64,000 nt of DNA from Verrucomicrobiota bacterium (GTDB lineage Bacteria; Verrucomicrobiota; Verrucomicrobiia; Limisphaerales; UBA9464): contig JAFLEF010000006.1 in NCBI GenBank assembly GCA_017309115.1, positions 146,993 through 210,992 of the forward strand. Reading direction: 5' to 3'. The notes under the pieces are model-generated. The model was not told the origin of the DNA. It searched no databases and was given only the letters and a program-made list of their open reading frames with translations. Below, piece by piece: positions 25,928 to 35,653 of this stretch; within the stretch, counting starts at the first letter, position 1, and each line of letters begins with the position of its first letter. A program made the position numbers and the translations under genes.

Positions 25928-28108
25928 ATGAGCGCGAAACCGTTGACCGGACCGGAACTGAAAGAACTCACTGACGGACTGAACCGTCTAGCCCGCAACC
26001 TCTGGTGGAGCTGGTATCAGGAAGCCCAGGACATCTTCCAGACCCTGTCACCCCGTGGCTGGCAGAACCTCTATCACAACCCCGTGGCCGTGCTGCACGA
26101 GGTTTCCGACTACGAACTGCGGGCCCGCCTGCAGGATCCCGAGTTTGCCGCGCATGTGCGCAAAACGTTGAACGAGTTCAACAACTACCTGAACGAGAAG
26201 AATACCTGGGCCTCGCATCACGCTCCGGAACTGGCCCAGAACCCGGTCGCTTATTTCTCGGCCGAGTTCGCTTTCCACGAGTGCCTGCCCATCGCCGCCG
26301 GCGGTTTGGGCGCGCTGGCTGGGGATCACACTAAGTCCGCCAGCGATCTCGGCCTGGGATTCGTCGGCATCAGCCTGTTCTACCGCGAAGGGTACTTCCA
26401 GCAGTCTATCAGCCCGGACAACTGGCAGCAGGAAAACTACGTACCGCTGGTTCCCCGCAATCTGCCGCTCGATCCCGTGGTGGATGCCCGGGGTGAACAG
26501 ATCGTTTGCACCGTCCGCATCTTCGGCCAACCCATTCGCTTCCACGCTTGGCGGGCGAACATCGGCCGGGTGCCGGTGTATCTGCTCGACACCAATCGTC
26601 CGGAGAATGAAGGCCAGTACCGTGACCTGACCAATCGGGTGTACGGCGGTGACACCACCACCCGGATTATGCAGGAAATCCTGCTCGGGGTCGGGGGCGT
26701 TCGCCTGCTACGCGCCCTGAGCATCCAGCCGTCGACGTTCCACATGAACGAAGGCCACGCCGCCTTCCTCACCTTGGAACTGCTTCGGGAAAAGATGGCT
26801 GCCGGTAAATCGTATGCGGACGCCGCCGAAGCTACGAAACAGGAGTGCATCTTTACGACCCACACTCCGGTCGAAGCAGGTCATGACCGCTTCTCGTCGG
26901 ACCTGATGCGCCTCGCTGCAGGCAAGTTCCCCGCCAATCTGGGAATCACCCACCAGCAGCTGATGGAGTTGGGCAACGAACATCCGGGCAAGACCGACGG
27001 GCCCTTCTGCATGACGGCTCTGGCCTTGAACTTCTCCCGGGCCGCCAACGGTGTCAGTGCTCTGCATGGCGAGGTCAGCCGGGACATGTGGAAAGGATTC
27101 TACGGCAAGACCAAAGCCGAAGAGGTTCCGATCGGGTCCATCACCAATGGCATTCACCTGGTGGGTTGGATCAAGGGTCCCATGCGCCGCTTCCTGAAAC
27201 AGCGCTATGTGCAAACCGGGGGCGATCCATCGAAGTTCATTATCGATGGCAACACTCCGGAGTTCTGGCAGAAGATGGCCGATCCCTCCGTTACCAGCGA
27301 CGAGGAGCTCTGGGCCATGCGCTACAAGCTCCGCCGCGAGTTGATCGAGTTCGCCCGGCGGCGCCTGTTGATCCACAACCGCTCGTTCAACCAGGCCAGT
27401 TACATCGCGTTCGATGCCCTGCTCAATCCGGACGCTCTGACGATTGGGTTCGCCCGGCGCTTCGCGACCTACAAGCGCGCGCCACTGATTTTCGATCAGT
27501 TCGAGAACATCGCCAAACTGGTGCGCGACACGAGCCGACCCATCCAGTTCATCTTCGCCGGCAAGGCCCATCCCCGGGACGACGAAGGCAAGCGATTCAT
27601 CCAGAAAATCATTCATCTCTCTAACTTCAGTGAGCTGAAGGGACACCTGGTCTTCCTCGAGAACTACGACATCCACGTCTGCCGACAGATGGTCTCAGGC
27701 TGCGACATCTGGCTGAACAACCCGCGCCGTCCCCTCGAAGCGTCGGGCACCAGCGGCATGAAGACCACCCCCCATGGCTGCCTCAACTTCTCGATTCTCG
27801 ATGGGTGGTGGCGCGAAGGCTATGACGGCACGAACGGATTCGCCATCGGACCGGATTCCCATCCCAACGATGTGGTGGAGCAGGACCGGGTGGACAGCGC
27901 GAATCTCTTCCACGTCCTGACCGAAGAAGTAGTGCCCAGCTTCTTCAATCGCGACGCCAATGGGGTGCCCCGTCAGTGGATTGGACGGATCCGCCGGGCC
28001 ATGGTGACTCTGGCGGCCAAGTACAGCACTTGGCGCATGGTCCAGGAATACACCGAGAAGTATTATCACAAGGGTGGCACCTCGCACGGGACCTTGACGG
28101 GCGTTTAG
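25928..28108 (+). CDS. glgP: Alpha-glucan phosphorylase (glycogen phosphorylase, GT35)
   Basis: A 726-residue PLP-dependent phosphorylase that releases glucose-1-phosphate from glycogen or maltodextrin. It belongs to the shorter bacterial/archaeal group: N-terminal LARNLWWSW, then YFSAEFAFHECLPIAAGGLGALAGDH, MNEGHAAF, THTPVEAGHDRF and ARRFATYKRAPL. The cofactor lysine is Lys612 in EASGTSGMKTTPHG. An upstream TTG at 25922 is in frame, but the ATG at 25928 is better. It precedes a membrane glycosyltransferase by 20 bp. Confidence 0.94.
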   Translation: MSAKPLTGPELKELTDGLNRLARNLWWSWYQEAQDIFQTLSPRGWQNLYHNPVAVLHEVSDYELRARLQDPEFAAHVRKTLNEFNNYLNEKNTWASHHAPELAQNPVAYFSAEFAFHECLPIAAGGLGALAGDHTKSASDLGLGFVGISLFYREGYFQQSISPDNWQQENYVPLVPRNLPLDPVVDARGEQIVCTVRIFGQPIRFHAWRANIGRVPVYLLDTNRPENEGQYRDLTNRVYGGDTTTRIMQEILLGVGGVRLLRALSIQPSTFHMNEGHAAFLTLELLREKMAAGKSYADAAEATKQECIFTTHTPVEAGHDRFSSDLMRLAAGKFPANLGITHQQLMELGNEHPGKTDGPFCMTALALNFSRAANGVSALHGEVSRDMWKGFYGKTKAEEVPIGSITNGIHLVGWIKGPMRRFLKQRYVQTGGDPSKFIIDGNTPEFWQKMADPSVTSDEELWAMRYKLRRELIEFARRRLLIHNRSFNQASYIAFDALLNPDALTIGFARRFATYKRAPLIFDQFENIAKLVRDTSRPIQFIFAGKAHPRDDEGKRFIQKIIHLSNFSELKGHLVFLENYDIHVCRQMVSGCDIWLNNPRRPLEASGTSGMKTTPHGCLNFSILDGWWREGYDGTNGFAIGPDSHPNDVVEQDRVDSANLFHVLTEEVVPSFFNRDANGVPRQWIGRIRRAMVTLAAKYSTWRMVQEYTEKYYHKGGTSHGTLTGV

Positions 28109-28128
28109 GCTCCGGTAGGAACGTCCGC

Positions 28129-29841
28129 GTGCAGTGGGGTTTGGACGCACGGGCGCCGAACCAGGAAACAAATCAGTCCGCGCCGAGGCTCTCCCGGCGC
28201 GGATTTTGGTGGGCAGCCCTCTGGTGGATGGTCGCGGTCCTGAGCGGACTCGCGATCCGCCCGCTCCTGCCGTTGGACGAAACCCGATATACAGCCGTCG
28301 CGTGGGAGATGCGCACCACCGGCGAATGGCTGGTGCCGCACCTCAACGGAGCCACCTACCACCACAAGCCCCCCTTGCTGTTCTGGCTGATGAACATCGC
28401 CTGGGCCGGCTGGGGTGTGTCGGAGTTCGCCGCTCGGGTGGTGGCTCCCTGTTTCGGACTGGCCTCGCTGGCGGGAACCTGGGCACTCGCCCGCCGGATG
28501 TGGCCCGACCGACCCCGGGTGGCCTTTCTAGCGCCGCTCCTTTTGGTTGGCTGCGTCCTGTTTACGCTGTTCTCCAGCCTGATCTTCTTTGATCTGCCGC
28601 TGACGTTCAGTGTGCTCCTGGCTTGGCTAGGATTGTGGCGCGCCGCCCACGGTCAGCGTCTGAGTGGGTGGTTGGGGGTGGCCGCCGGCCTCGGATTGGG
28701 CGCTCTGTTCAAGGGCCCCGTGGTACTGCTGCCCGTGGTTTGGGCCGCAGTCCTGGCACCTTACTGGAAGCCGGTTCCAATCCCCTCCTGGTCGAACTGG
28801 TACGGTAGTTTCCTGCTCGCCATCCTCGCTGGCGCGGCGTTGGCGCTGGCGTGGGCTCTTCCCGCCGCCCAGGCCGGCGGACCGGAATTCGCCCGAATGT
28901 TGTTCTTCGGTCAACACGCGGGCCGAGTGGTCAACTCCTTCCAGCACGCCAAGCCCCTGTGGTGGTACCTGGTTCTGCTTCCTGTCCTCATCTTTCCCTG
29001 GACGTTCTGGGGCGGACTATGGCGAGGCGGGCCGCCCTCAAGCCAGTTGCGCACCGATCCAGGCGTTCGCTTCGTCGGAAGCGTCGTCACGGCCACGGTG
29101 TTCACGTTTTCGCTCATCAGCGGGAAACAACCGCAGTATCTGCTGCCGATCTTCCCGTTGCTGGCGCTCGGCCTGGCCCACCGCCTGGACACCAATCCGC
29201 CGCCAGACCGACGTCGCGACCGCGCGGCGCTGGCGGCGTTGGCTCTCTTGGTCGGACTGGCGGTGGTGGGAGTTGGAATAGTCGTTCGTTCGCGCGGTTG
29301 GCCCGAGACTTGGCCACCCCTTCCCGAACCCGCCCGCGAAATCGCCCCGGGATGGGGACTGCCGTTCCTGCTCCTCGGCGCATTTTATCTGCTGGACCGA
29401 CCCCGCTCGCTGGAAAGTCGGGTGTTCATCCTCGCCGGATTCCCGGCGCTGGTTCTCCTGTTCGCGCAGGCCGCGTTTTTTCAGGCCGAACGCGAGAAGT
29501 ATGATCTGACGCCCACCGCCCTTCAGGTGGCCCGAGTGCAATCCCAAGGGCGTCCAGTGGCCATTCTGGGCGGTTACGAAGGGCAGTTCACCTTCCTGGG
29601 ACGCCTCACCCAGCCCCTGACCACACTGACCGAAAAAACCGCCCGCGCTTGGGCGGAGACCCATCCCGACGGCCTGATCGTGGCCATTCATCGCCGACCT
29701 CGGGATCTTTCTTGGCCTCGTCAGCCGGAATTCGTCTATCCGCATCGAGGCCGGCATTGCCTCGGTTGGCGGGCGAGTGACTTGGTTCAAATGGGCGACG
29801 AATTCCTCCGGGATGTTCCCCGGTCCCGCGCCCGCCGATAG
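28129..29841 (+). CDS. ArnT/PMT-like membrane glycosyltransferase (GT39 or GT83)
   Basis: A 570-residue polytopic enzyme that moves a sugar from a polyprenyl-phosphate carrier to an acceptor on the periplasmic side. After a short basic N-terminus the first helix is FWWAALWWMVAVLSGLAI, followed by the catalytic acidic loop LDETRYTAVAWEM and EWLVPHLNGATYHHKPPLLFWL, typical of the family. About ten more helices follow and a C-terminal soluble domain begins near residue 470. The GTG at 28129 follows a GTAGGA ribosome-binding site at 28115-28120. The frame is open further upstream inside glgP but is a shadow there. Confidence 0.87.
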   Translation: MQWGLDARAPNQETNQSAPRLSRRGFWWAALWWMVAVLSGLAIRPLLPLDETRYTAVAWEMRTTGEWLVPHLNGATYHHKPPLLFWLMNIAWAGWGVSEFAARVVAPCFGLASLAGTWALARRMWPDRPRVAFLAPLLLVGCVLFTLFSSLIFFDLPLTFSVLLAWLGLWRAAHGQRLSGWLGVAAGLGLGALFKGPVVLLPVVWAAVLAPYWKPVPIPSWSNWYGSFLLAILAGAALALAWALPAAQAGGPEFARMLFFGQHAGRVVNSFQHAKPLWWYLVLLPVLIFPWTFWGGLWRGGPPSSQLRTDPGVRFVGSVVTATVFTFSLISGKQPQYLLPIFPLLALGLAHRLDTNPPPDRRRDRAALAALALLVGLAVVGVGIVVRSRGWPETWPPLPEPAREIAPGWGLPFLLLGAFYLLDRPRSLESRVFILAGFPALVLLFAQAAFFQAEREKYDLTPTALQVARVQSQGRPVAILGGYEGQFTFLGRLTQPLTTLTEKTARAWAETHPDGLIVAIHRRPRDLSWPRQPEFVYPHRGRHCLGWRASDLVQMGDEFLRDVPRSRARR

Positions 29842-30007
29842 AGGTGGACAATCTCAGCCCGAATCGCTGTCGCGTTTTGTCCTTACTGGCGTTTTCCGCC
29901 CGACTTACGGAACAGTGCCCAAAAACGTTTTGCTTCGCTTCCGCCGCGACCGGTAGGCTTCCTCGGTTGCACGTGGCCAACCGCCGTCAACACGCCTGGG
30001 TCCTTTC

Positions 30008-33000
30008 ATGAAGTCATATCCGTTGGTTCCAAATTCGCTGTATCGGCCGGAGTTCGAACACGACGCCTGTGGGGTCGGGTTCATCGCCAACATTTCCGGA
30101 CGCAAGGAACAGCGCATCGTTCAGTTCGCGATCGAAGCGCTCAACAGTCTGGCGCATCGCGGCGCCCTCGATGCCGACGCCAAAACCGGCGACGGCGCCG
30201 GCATTCTGGTGCAGCTGCCCAAGGCCTTTTTCAAACGCGAAGCCGACAAACTCGGCGTTCAAGCCGTTGAAGAAGAAGATCTCGCCGTCGGCTTCGTCTT
30301 CGCTCCGGCCGGCAACAAGTACGTCGTCGCCAAATGCCGGCAGTTCGTCGAGGAGGCCTGTGCCAAATACGGAATTCATTTTCTGGCGTGGCGCCCCGTG
30401 CCGACCAATCCGCGCTGCCTCGGGGACAAGGCCAAGTCCACCATGCCGGAGATCATGCAGTGTCTCCTGGGACGCGACCTCAGCTGGAGTCCCGACGAGT
30501 ACGAGCGGAAACTGTTCCTCGCCCGAAATCACGCCGAACGAGCCGCGATGGCCGACAAGGTGGACGGTTTCTACTGCCCGTCGTTCAGCGCCCGCACCAT
30601 TGTGTACAAGGGCCTGTTCAACGCCCCGCAGTTGCCCAAGTTTTACCTCGACCTCAAGGATCCGTTGTTTGTCTCGGCGCTGGCGATCTACCATCAGCGC
30701 TACTCGACCAACACCTTCCCCACGTGGCATCTCGCCCACCCGTTCCGAATGCTGGCCCATAACGGGGAAATCAACACGCTGCTCGGCAACAAGAATTGGA
30801 CCCGCGCCCGCGAAACCGAACTGGAATCCGCCGTCTGGGGCGAGGAAGTGGAAACGCTGCGACCCCTGATTCAACCCGGCGGTTCGGATTCCGCCGCGCT
30901 CGACAATGCGCTGGAGGCTCTCGACCTCTCCGGTCGAAATCTGCTGCACAGCGTCACCATGCTGGCTCCCGAAGCTTGGGAGAATGCCACCGACATGGAT
31001 CCCGCATTGAGGGACTACTACCAGTACCACGTTTGCCTCAATGAGCCCTGGGACGGTCCGGCCGCCGTGGTCTTCTCCGATGGACGAATCATCGGCGCCA
31101 CCCTCGATCGCAACGGTCTGCGCCCCGCCCGTTACAAGATCTACGAAGACGGTCTGATGGTCATGGGCTCGGAAGTCGGCGTCGTGGCCCTCGACGAAAA
31201 GAAAGTGGTGCAAAAGGGTCGGCTTGGACCCGGTCGCATCCTGGCCATCGACACCGAAACCGGGAAGTTCCTGGACAACGACGCGGTCAAAACCTTCGTC
31301 GCTTCCCAGCAACCCTACGGCGAATGGCTCAAGACCAACCTGTTCGACCTCGCCACACATGCCCGCCCGTTTGCGAGCAATCATCAGGCGGTCAACCTGC
31401 TCGACCTGACGCTCCAACAAATCACCTTCGGTTGGGATCAGGAACAGTTGGATGACTTGTTGAAGTCGATGGCTACCCAAGGGGGCGAACCTGTGGGTTC
31501 CATGGGCGACGACACGCCGATCGCCGTTCTGTCCAAGCGGCCGCGGTTATTGTTCGACTACTTCAAGCAGTTGTTCGCGCAGGTCACCAACCCGCCCATC
31601 GATTCGATCCGCGAAAAGATCGTCATGTCCTTGGCGAACACTTTGGGCGCCCGGAAATCCTGGTTTGAAGAGACGCCGGAACACGCGAAACAGATTCGCA
31701 TCAGCTCTCCCTTCCTTTTCGACTACGAACTGGCCGCGCTACGGCAAATCCCCGAACCCGCGTTCCAGGCCGAGACCATCCTCTGCTGCTTCGACGCCAC
31801 CCAAGGGGCCTCCAATCTCGACGCATCGCTGACCAGCCTTTGTCAGTCAGCCGAAAAGGCGGTGGATGCTGGCAAGACCATTTTGATCCTCAGCGACCGC
31901 GGGGTGGACGCACAAAAGGCTCCGATCCCGTTGCTGTTGGCCATCGGAGCTGTCCATCATCACCTCATTCGCGCCGGCAAACGCCTGCGCTGCTCCATCG
32001 TCTGCGAAAGCGGTGAGTGTCGGGACGTGCACCACTTTGCGTGTCTCGTCGGATTCGGCGCCAGTGCGGTCAATCCATATGTCGCCCTCGATACGATTCG
32101 CGAGTCGGTGGAGTCCGGAAAATACGGTGAAATCTCTCTCGAAAAGGCCGCGACCAACTTCCGCAAATCCATCGAATCCGGCTTGCTCAAGGTGATGGCC
32201 AAGATGGGGATTTCCACCATCGCCAGCTATCGCGGCGCCCAGATCTTCGAGGCCATCGGACTCGGACAGGAAGTCATGGACCGCTGCTTTTTTGGCACCA
32301 CCAGCCAGATTGGTGGCATCAGCCTAAAAGAGATCGCCGAAGACGCCCTGCGGCGTCATAGGGCGGCCTACACCGCTCCCGAAGCGGCCGTGCTGGATGT
32401 GGGTGGCAACTATCGCGTCGCCAAGGGCGGCCGGGGCGAATACCACGCCTACAACCCGCAGGTCGTCATGACCCTCCACCGCTTCCTCAAAAGCGGTCAA
32501 CGCGAGGAGTTCCTCAAGTACATGGAGACGGTCGAGAAGCGCGAACCCGTCAGCCCGCGGGATCTGTTTCAGTTCAAGCCCACCGGGACGCCCGTGCCCC
32601 TCGATGAAGTCGAGTCGGTGGATGACATTCGCCGGCGCTTCACCACGGCCGGCATGTCCCTCGGCGCGTTGTCGCCCGAGGCACACGAATGCCTCGCCAT
32701 CGCCATGAACAGCATTGGCGGCAAGTCCAACTCGGGTGAAGGCGGCGAAGATCCCACCCGCTACAGCACGGAACGCAACTCCGCCATCAAGCAGGTCGCT
32801 TCCGGCCGGTTCGGCGTGACGCCAGCCTACCTCGCCAGCGCCTCGGAGATCGAAATCAAGATGGCCCAGGGCGCCAAACCCGGCGAAGGCGGACAGTTGC
32901 CCGGACACAAGGTCAGTCCGCTTATCGCCCGGCTGCGCTACAGCGTTCCCGGTGTGCCACTGATCTCTCCGCCGCCGCACCACGACATCTATTCCATCGA

Positions 33001-34555
33001 GGATCTGGCGCAGCTGATTTACGACCTCAAGCAGGTCAATCCCCGCGCCAAGGTCTGCGTGAAGCTGGTGGCCTGCGCTGGCGTGGGCACCGTGGCCGCC
33101 GGGGTGGCCAAAGCCTACGCCGACGTGGTCCTCATCTCGGGTCACGATGGCGGAACCGGCGCTTCGCCGCTCAGTTCCATCAAGAACACCGGTGGCCCCT
33201 TCGAGTTCGGTGTCGCGGAGGCGCACCAAACACTCATGCTGAACGACCTTCGCTCTCGAATTGTGCTGCGGACCGACGGCGGCATGAAGACCGGACGCGA
33301 CATCGTGCTCGCGGCTCTATTGGGCGCCGAGGAATTCAACTTCGGCACGGGCGCCTTGGTGGCCGCCGGTTGCGCAATGTTCCGCGTCTGTCATCTGAAC
33401 ACCTGTCCGGTGGGTGTCGCCACCCAGAAGGAAGAACTCCGCCTCAAGTTCCGCGGCAAACCGGAGAATCTAGTGGCCTTCTTCAACGCCGTCGCCCAGG
33501 AGGTCCGAGAAATCATGGCGTCCCTCGGCTTCCGCAAGCTGGACGAAATCATCGGTCGGACGGATCTGATGGAACGCCGCCCGGTGACCGACTTCCCCGA
33601 AGAAATTCGGGCCAAGGTCGCCAGTCTGCAGCTCGACCGGCTGCTGTATCAGGTGGATCCCACTGGCACCTCGCCGCGGATCCACACCCGCGAGCGCAAC
33701 GAGCGATTCGGCGACAGTTCGCTCGACGACAAAATCATGAACGACGCGCGCGTGGCCTTGCAGGGCAAGGGTGTCGCGCAGTTGAGCTACAAAATCACCA
33801 ACGTTCACCGGAACATCGGCACCAAAGTGTCGGGCCAGATCGGTTACCAGTATGGCGACGTTGGGCTGCCTGAAGGATCCATTAATGTCACCCTGAAGGG
33901 CAGCGCCGGCCAGAGTCTCGGGACCTTTCTCGCCAAGGGGGTTCGCCTCAAACTAATCGGTGAAGCCAACGACTACGTCGGGAAAGGCATGAACGGCGGC
34001 GAGATCGTGGTTCGCCCGCCCGATACGGTGAAATTCGCCTGGGCCGACAACAGCGTGGTGGGCAACACCTGCCTTTACGGTGCTACGGGTGGACGACTAT
34101 TCGCGGCGGGCCGGGCCGGCGAACGGTTCGGTGTTCGCAATTCCGGCGGCACCGCCGTGGTGGAAGGTGTTGGCGATCACGGATGCGAGTACATGACAGG
34201 CGGTCTCGTCATTGTTCTAGGCGAAACCGGACGCAACTTCGGCGCCGGCATGTCCGGCGGACGCGCCTACATTTGGGACCCCCGGAACGAATTCCCCAGC
34301 CGTTACAACGACGGCATGGTAGGTCTGGAGCGCTTCAAGGACGAAGAAGAGGCCAAGCGAGTCGAAGGACTCATCTTTGCCCACCTCGAAGCCACCGAAT
34401 CGCCTCGGGCCAACGAAATTCTGAAGAACTGGAGCCAGGCCCGGGAACAATTCTGGGTCGTTATCCCACACCCTGCGGTCGCTCCTCCGGGAACCGGCCC
34501 GGTTCATGAACCGGAAAAGCCCGGCGCAAAAGCAATCGTTCCCGCCAAAAACTAA
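30008..34555 (+). CDS. gltB: Glutamate synthase large subunit (GltB)
   Basis: A 1515-residue enzyme that makes glutamate from glutamine and 2-oxoglutarate. The N-terminal nucleophile is Cys21 in EFEHDACGVGFIANISG; in this family the leader before it is removed. The FMN/synthase region includes GEGGEDPTRY and the substrate loops around HKVSPLIARLRYSVP. The iron-sulfur cluster cysteines are Cys1122, Cys1128 and Cys1133 (CAMFRVCHLNTC, Cx5Cx4C). The C-terminal beta-helix follows. No small subunit (gltD) is adjacent, so it may be elsewhere or the electron donor may differ. Monocistronic, followed by a long perfect hairpin. Confidence 0.97.
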   Translation: MKSYPLVPNSLYRPEFEHDACGVGFIANISGRKEQRIVQFAIEALNSLAHRGALDADAKTGDGAGILVQLPKAFFKREADKLGVQAVEEEDLAVGFVFAPAGNKYVVAKCRQFVEEACAKYGIHFLAWRPVPTNPRCLGDKAKSTMPEIMQCLLGRDLSWSPDEYERKLFLARNHAERAAMADKVDGFYCPSFSARTIVYKGLFNAPQLPKFYLDLKDPLFVSALAIYHQRYSTNTFPTWHLAHPFRMLAHNGEINTLLGNKNWTRARETELESAVWGEEVETLRPLIQPGGSDSAALDNALEALDLSGRNLLHSVTMLAPEAWENATDMDPALRDYYQYHVCLNEPWDGPAAVVFSDGRIIGATLDRNGLRPARYKIYEDGLMVMGSEVGVVALDEKKVVQKGRLGPGRILAIDTETGKFLDNDAVKTFVASQQPYGEWLKTNLFDLATHARPFASNHQAVNLLDLTLQQITFGWDQEQLDDLLKSMATQGGEPVGSMGDDTPIAVLSKRPRLLFDYFKQLFAQVTNPPIDSIREKIVMSLANTLGARKSWFEETPEHAKQIRISSPFLFDYELAALRQIPEPAFQAETILCCFDATQGASNLDASLTSLCQSAEKAVDAGKTILILSDRGVDAQKAPIPLLLAIGAVHHHLIRAGKRLRCSIVCESGECRDVHHFACLVGFGASAVNPYVALDTIRESVESGKYGEISLEKAATNFRKSIESGLLKVMAKMGISTIASYRGAQIFEAIGLGQEVMDRCFFGTTSQIGGISLKEIAEDALRRHRAAYTAPEAAVLDVGGNYRVAKGGRGEYHAYNPQVVMTLHRFLKSGQREEFLKYMETVEKREPVSPRDLFQFKPTGTPVPLDEVESVDDIRRRFTTAGMSLGALSPEAHECLAIAMNSIGGKSNSGEGGEDPTRYSTERNSAIKQVASGRFGVTPAYLASASEIEIKMAQGAKPGEGGQLPGHKVSPLIARLRYSVPGVPLISPPPHHDIYSIEDLAQLIYDLKQVNPRAKVCVKLVACAGVGTVAAGVAKAYADVVLISGHDGGTGASPLSSIKNTGGPFEFGVAEAHQTLMLNDLRSRIVLRTDGGMKTGRDIVLAALLGAEEFNFGTGALVAAGCAMFRVCHLNTCPVGVATQKEELRLKFRGKPENLVAFFNAVAQEVREIMASLGFRKLDEIIGRTDLMERRPVTDFPEEIRAKVASLQLDRLLYQVDPTGTSPRIHTRERNERFGDSSLDDKIMNDARVALQGKGVAQLSYKITNVHRNIGTKVSGQIGYQYGDVGLPEGSINVTLKGSAGQSLGTFLAKGVRLKLIGEANDYVGKGMNGGEIVVRPPDTVKFAWADNSVVGNTCLYGATGGRLFAAGRAGERFGVRNSGGTAVVEGVGDHGCEYMTGGLVIVLGETGRNFGAGMSGGRAYIWDPRNEFPSRYNDGMVGLERFKDEEEAKRVEGLIFAHLEATESPRANEILKNWSQAREQFWVVIPHPAVAPPGTGPVHEPEKPGAKAIVPAKN

Positions 34556-34570
34556 CCTCGGCTTCTACCC

Positions 34571-34606
34571 GCCCCGTTCGAGGCCCCCTGGGCATTCGAA
34601 CGGGGC
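34571..34606 (+). terminator. Long hairpin after gltB, terminator-like
   Basis: Perfect 11-bp inverted repeat GCCCCGTTCGA / TCGAACGGGGC with a 14-nt loop, 16 bp after the gltB stop. The downstream T-run is weak (TTGGGAGTTTTC), so it could also protect the 3' end or be read by Rho. The rest of the ~300-bp gap to 34858 shows nothing else. Confidence 0.6.
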
Positions 34607-34857
34607 TTGGGAGTTTTCTGATAACGATAACGCGCCAAATCCGGTGGGATTTCGGCCATTTTCGACTTGGGCAAAGTCCGCCCTCCCGCCAGCCTGAGGG
34701 TGCGCTGAGCCAAGACAATCAGTTGCCTTGGGGAGCCACCTGTCGGGAAGTGTCGAATTCGACGCCGCGACGGCTGAACTTCGAGACGTCCCGCCCCTTG
34801 GCCCCTGACTCCGATTGCGGAGCCAGACGCCAATCCACACTATCTTGGGACATCCTT

Positions 34858-35259
34858 ATGGAACTCGCCACCCAACTTGCCCTCTTCCTCGACAACAAAC
34901 CCGGAACCCTCGCGCGGGTTTGTCAGGCCTTGGCCGACGCCAAGATCAACATTCTCGCCTTCTCCATGAGTGACACGGTGGACCACACGGTGCTGCGGAT
35001 GGTGGTCAGTGATCCTCGACGCGCCCTGGCCCTCTTCGAAGAACGCGGCGCGCTGGTGGTGGAAAACGAGGTGCTGCTGCTCTCGGGCGACAACAAGCCC
35101 GGCTCCCTGGCCAAGATTGCGAGTCAACTGGCCGACGGCGGGGTCAACATCGAGTACGCCTACAGCGCCACCAGCCCCCAAGCCCGCCACGGACTGCTGG
35201 TCATGCGCGTCTCAAACTACAAGAAAGCCATGAAGCTTGTGAACTCAGACCCGACCTGA
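34858..35259 (+). CDS. Tandem ACT-domain protein
   Basis: A 133-residue protein consisting of two ACT domains: LALFLDNKPGTLARVCQALADAKINI and LLLSGDNKPGSLAKIASQLADGGVNIEY. Such stand-alone ACT pairs bind amino acids and act as regulatory sensors, often near amino-acid metabolism genes. Position directly after gltB fits a link to nitrogen or amino-acid metabolism, but the ligand is unknown. The ATG at 34858 is the start; the longer frame upstream lacks the fold. Confidence 0.85.
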   Translation: MELATQLALFLDNKPGTLARVCQALADAKINILAFSMSDTVDHTVLRMVVSDPRRALALFEERGALVVENEVLLLSGDNKPGSLAKIASQLADGGVNIEYAYSATSPQARHGLLVMRVSNYKKAMKLVNSDPT

Positions 35260-35653
35260 GGCAAACCAGGTGAGAGCTGAGAGGGAAATCCTGGAAATCA
35301 GCAGGTCGGAAGAGCCGACGAGTTTGTGGATCCACTAAAGAACTGGATCACCGGTTTTGGTGCCTTTCAGCTCGGTCTGTGGAGGCGGGACGGGCAATTT
35401 GTTGATCGGATCGGAGGCGATTTCCGGTCTCTCAACTTTCAACTATCAGCTCTCAACTGATTTCAAGCCCCCACTCACGGACAAACAGTTGCGCGATTCC
35501 AAAATTATCGCTAACTATCCGCGGTCCGAGGTCTGACAACCCTGCTGGTTGAGTGAATTCAGGGTTGCTTCCCCAAGTTCGAAATTCTTGCGGCTGTGTG
35601 TTCAATTCTGCCGCTTTCCTGGGTTCAGCCCGTTCCGGACACACCATAACTGT
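35260..35653. other. Intergenic region upstream of rho
   Basis: About 390 bp without a gene. It contains a 10-bp inverted repeat, TGAGAGCTGA at 35271-35280 and TCAGCTCTCA at 35446-35455, far apart. Nothing else clear is present; the rho promoter and its usual autoregulatory leader should lie here. Confidence 0.5.

Noticed and set aside
30014-31480. 488-residue minus strand ORF opposite gltB
   Set aside because: Shadow of gltB; no recognisable domain.
35549-35653. Upstream start of rho at 35549
   Set aside because: The extra 35 residues do not resemble Rho, and the ATG at 35654 fits the family.
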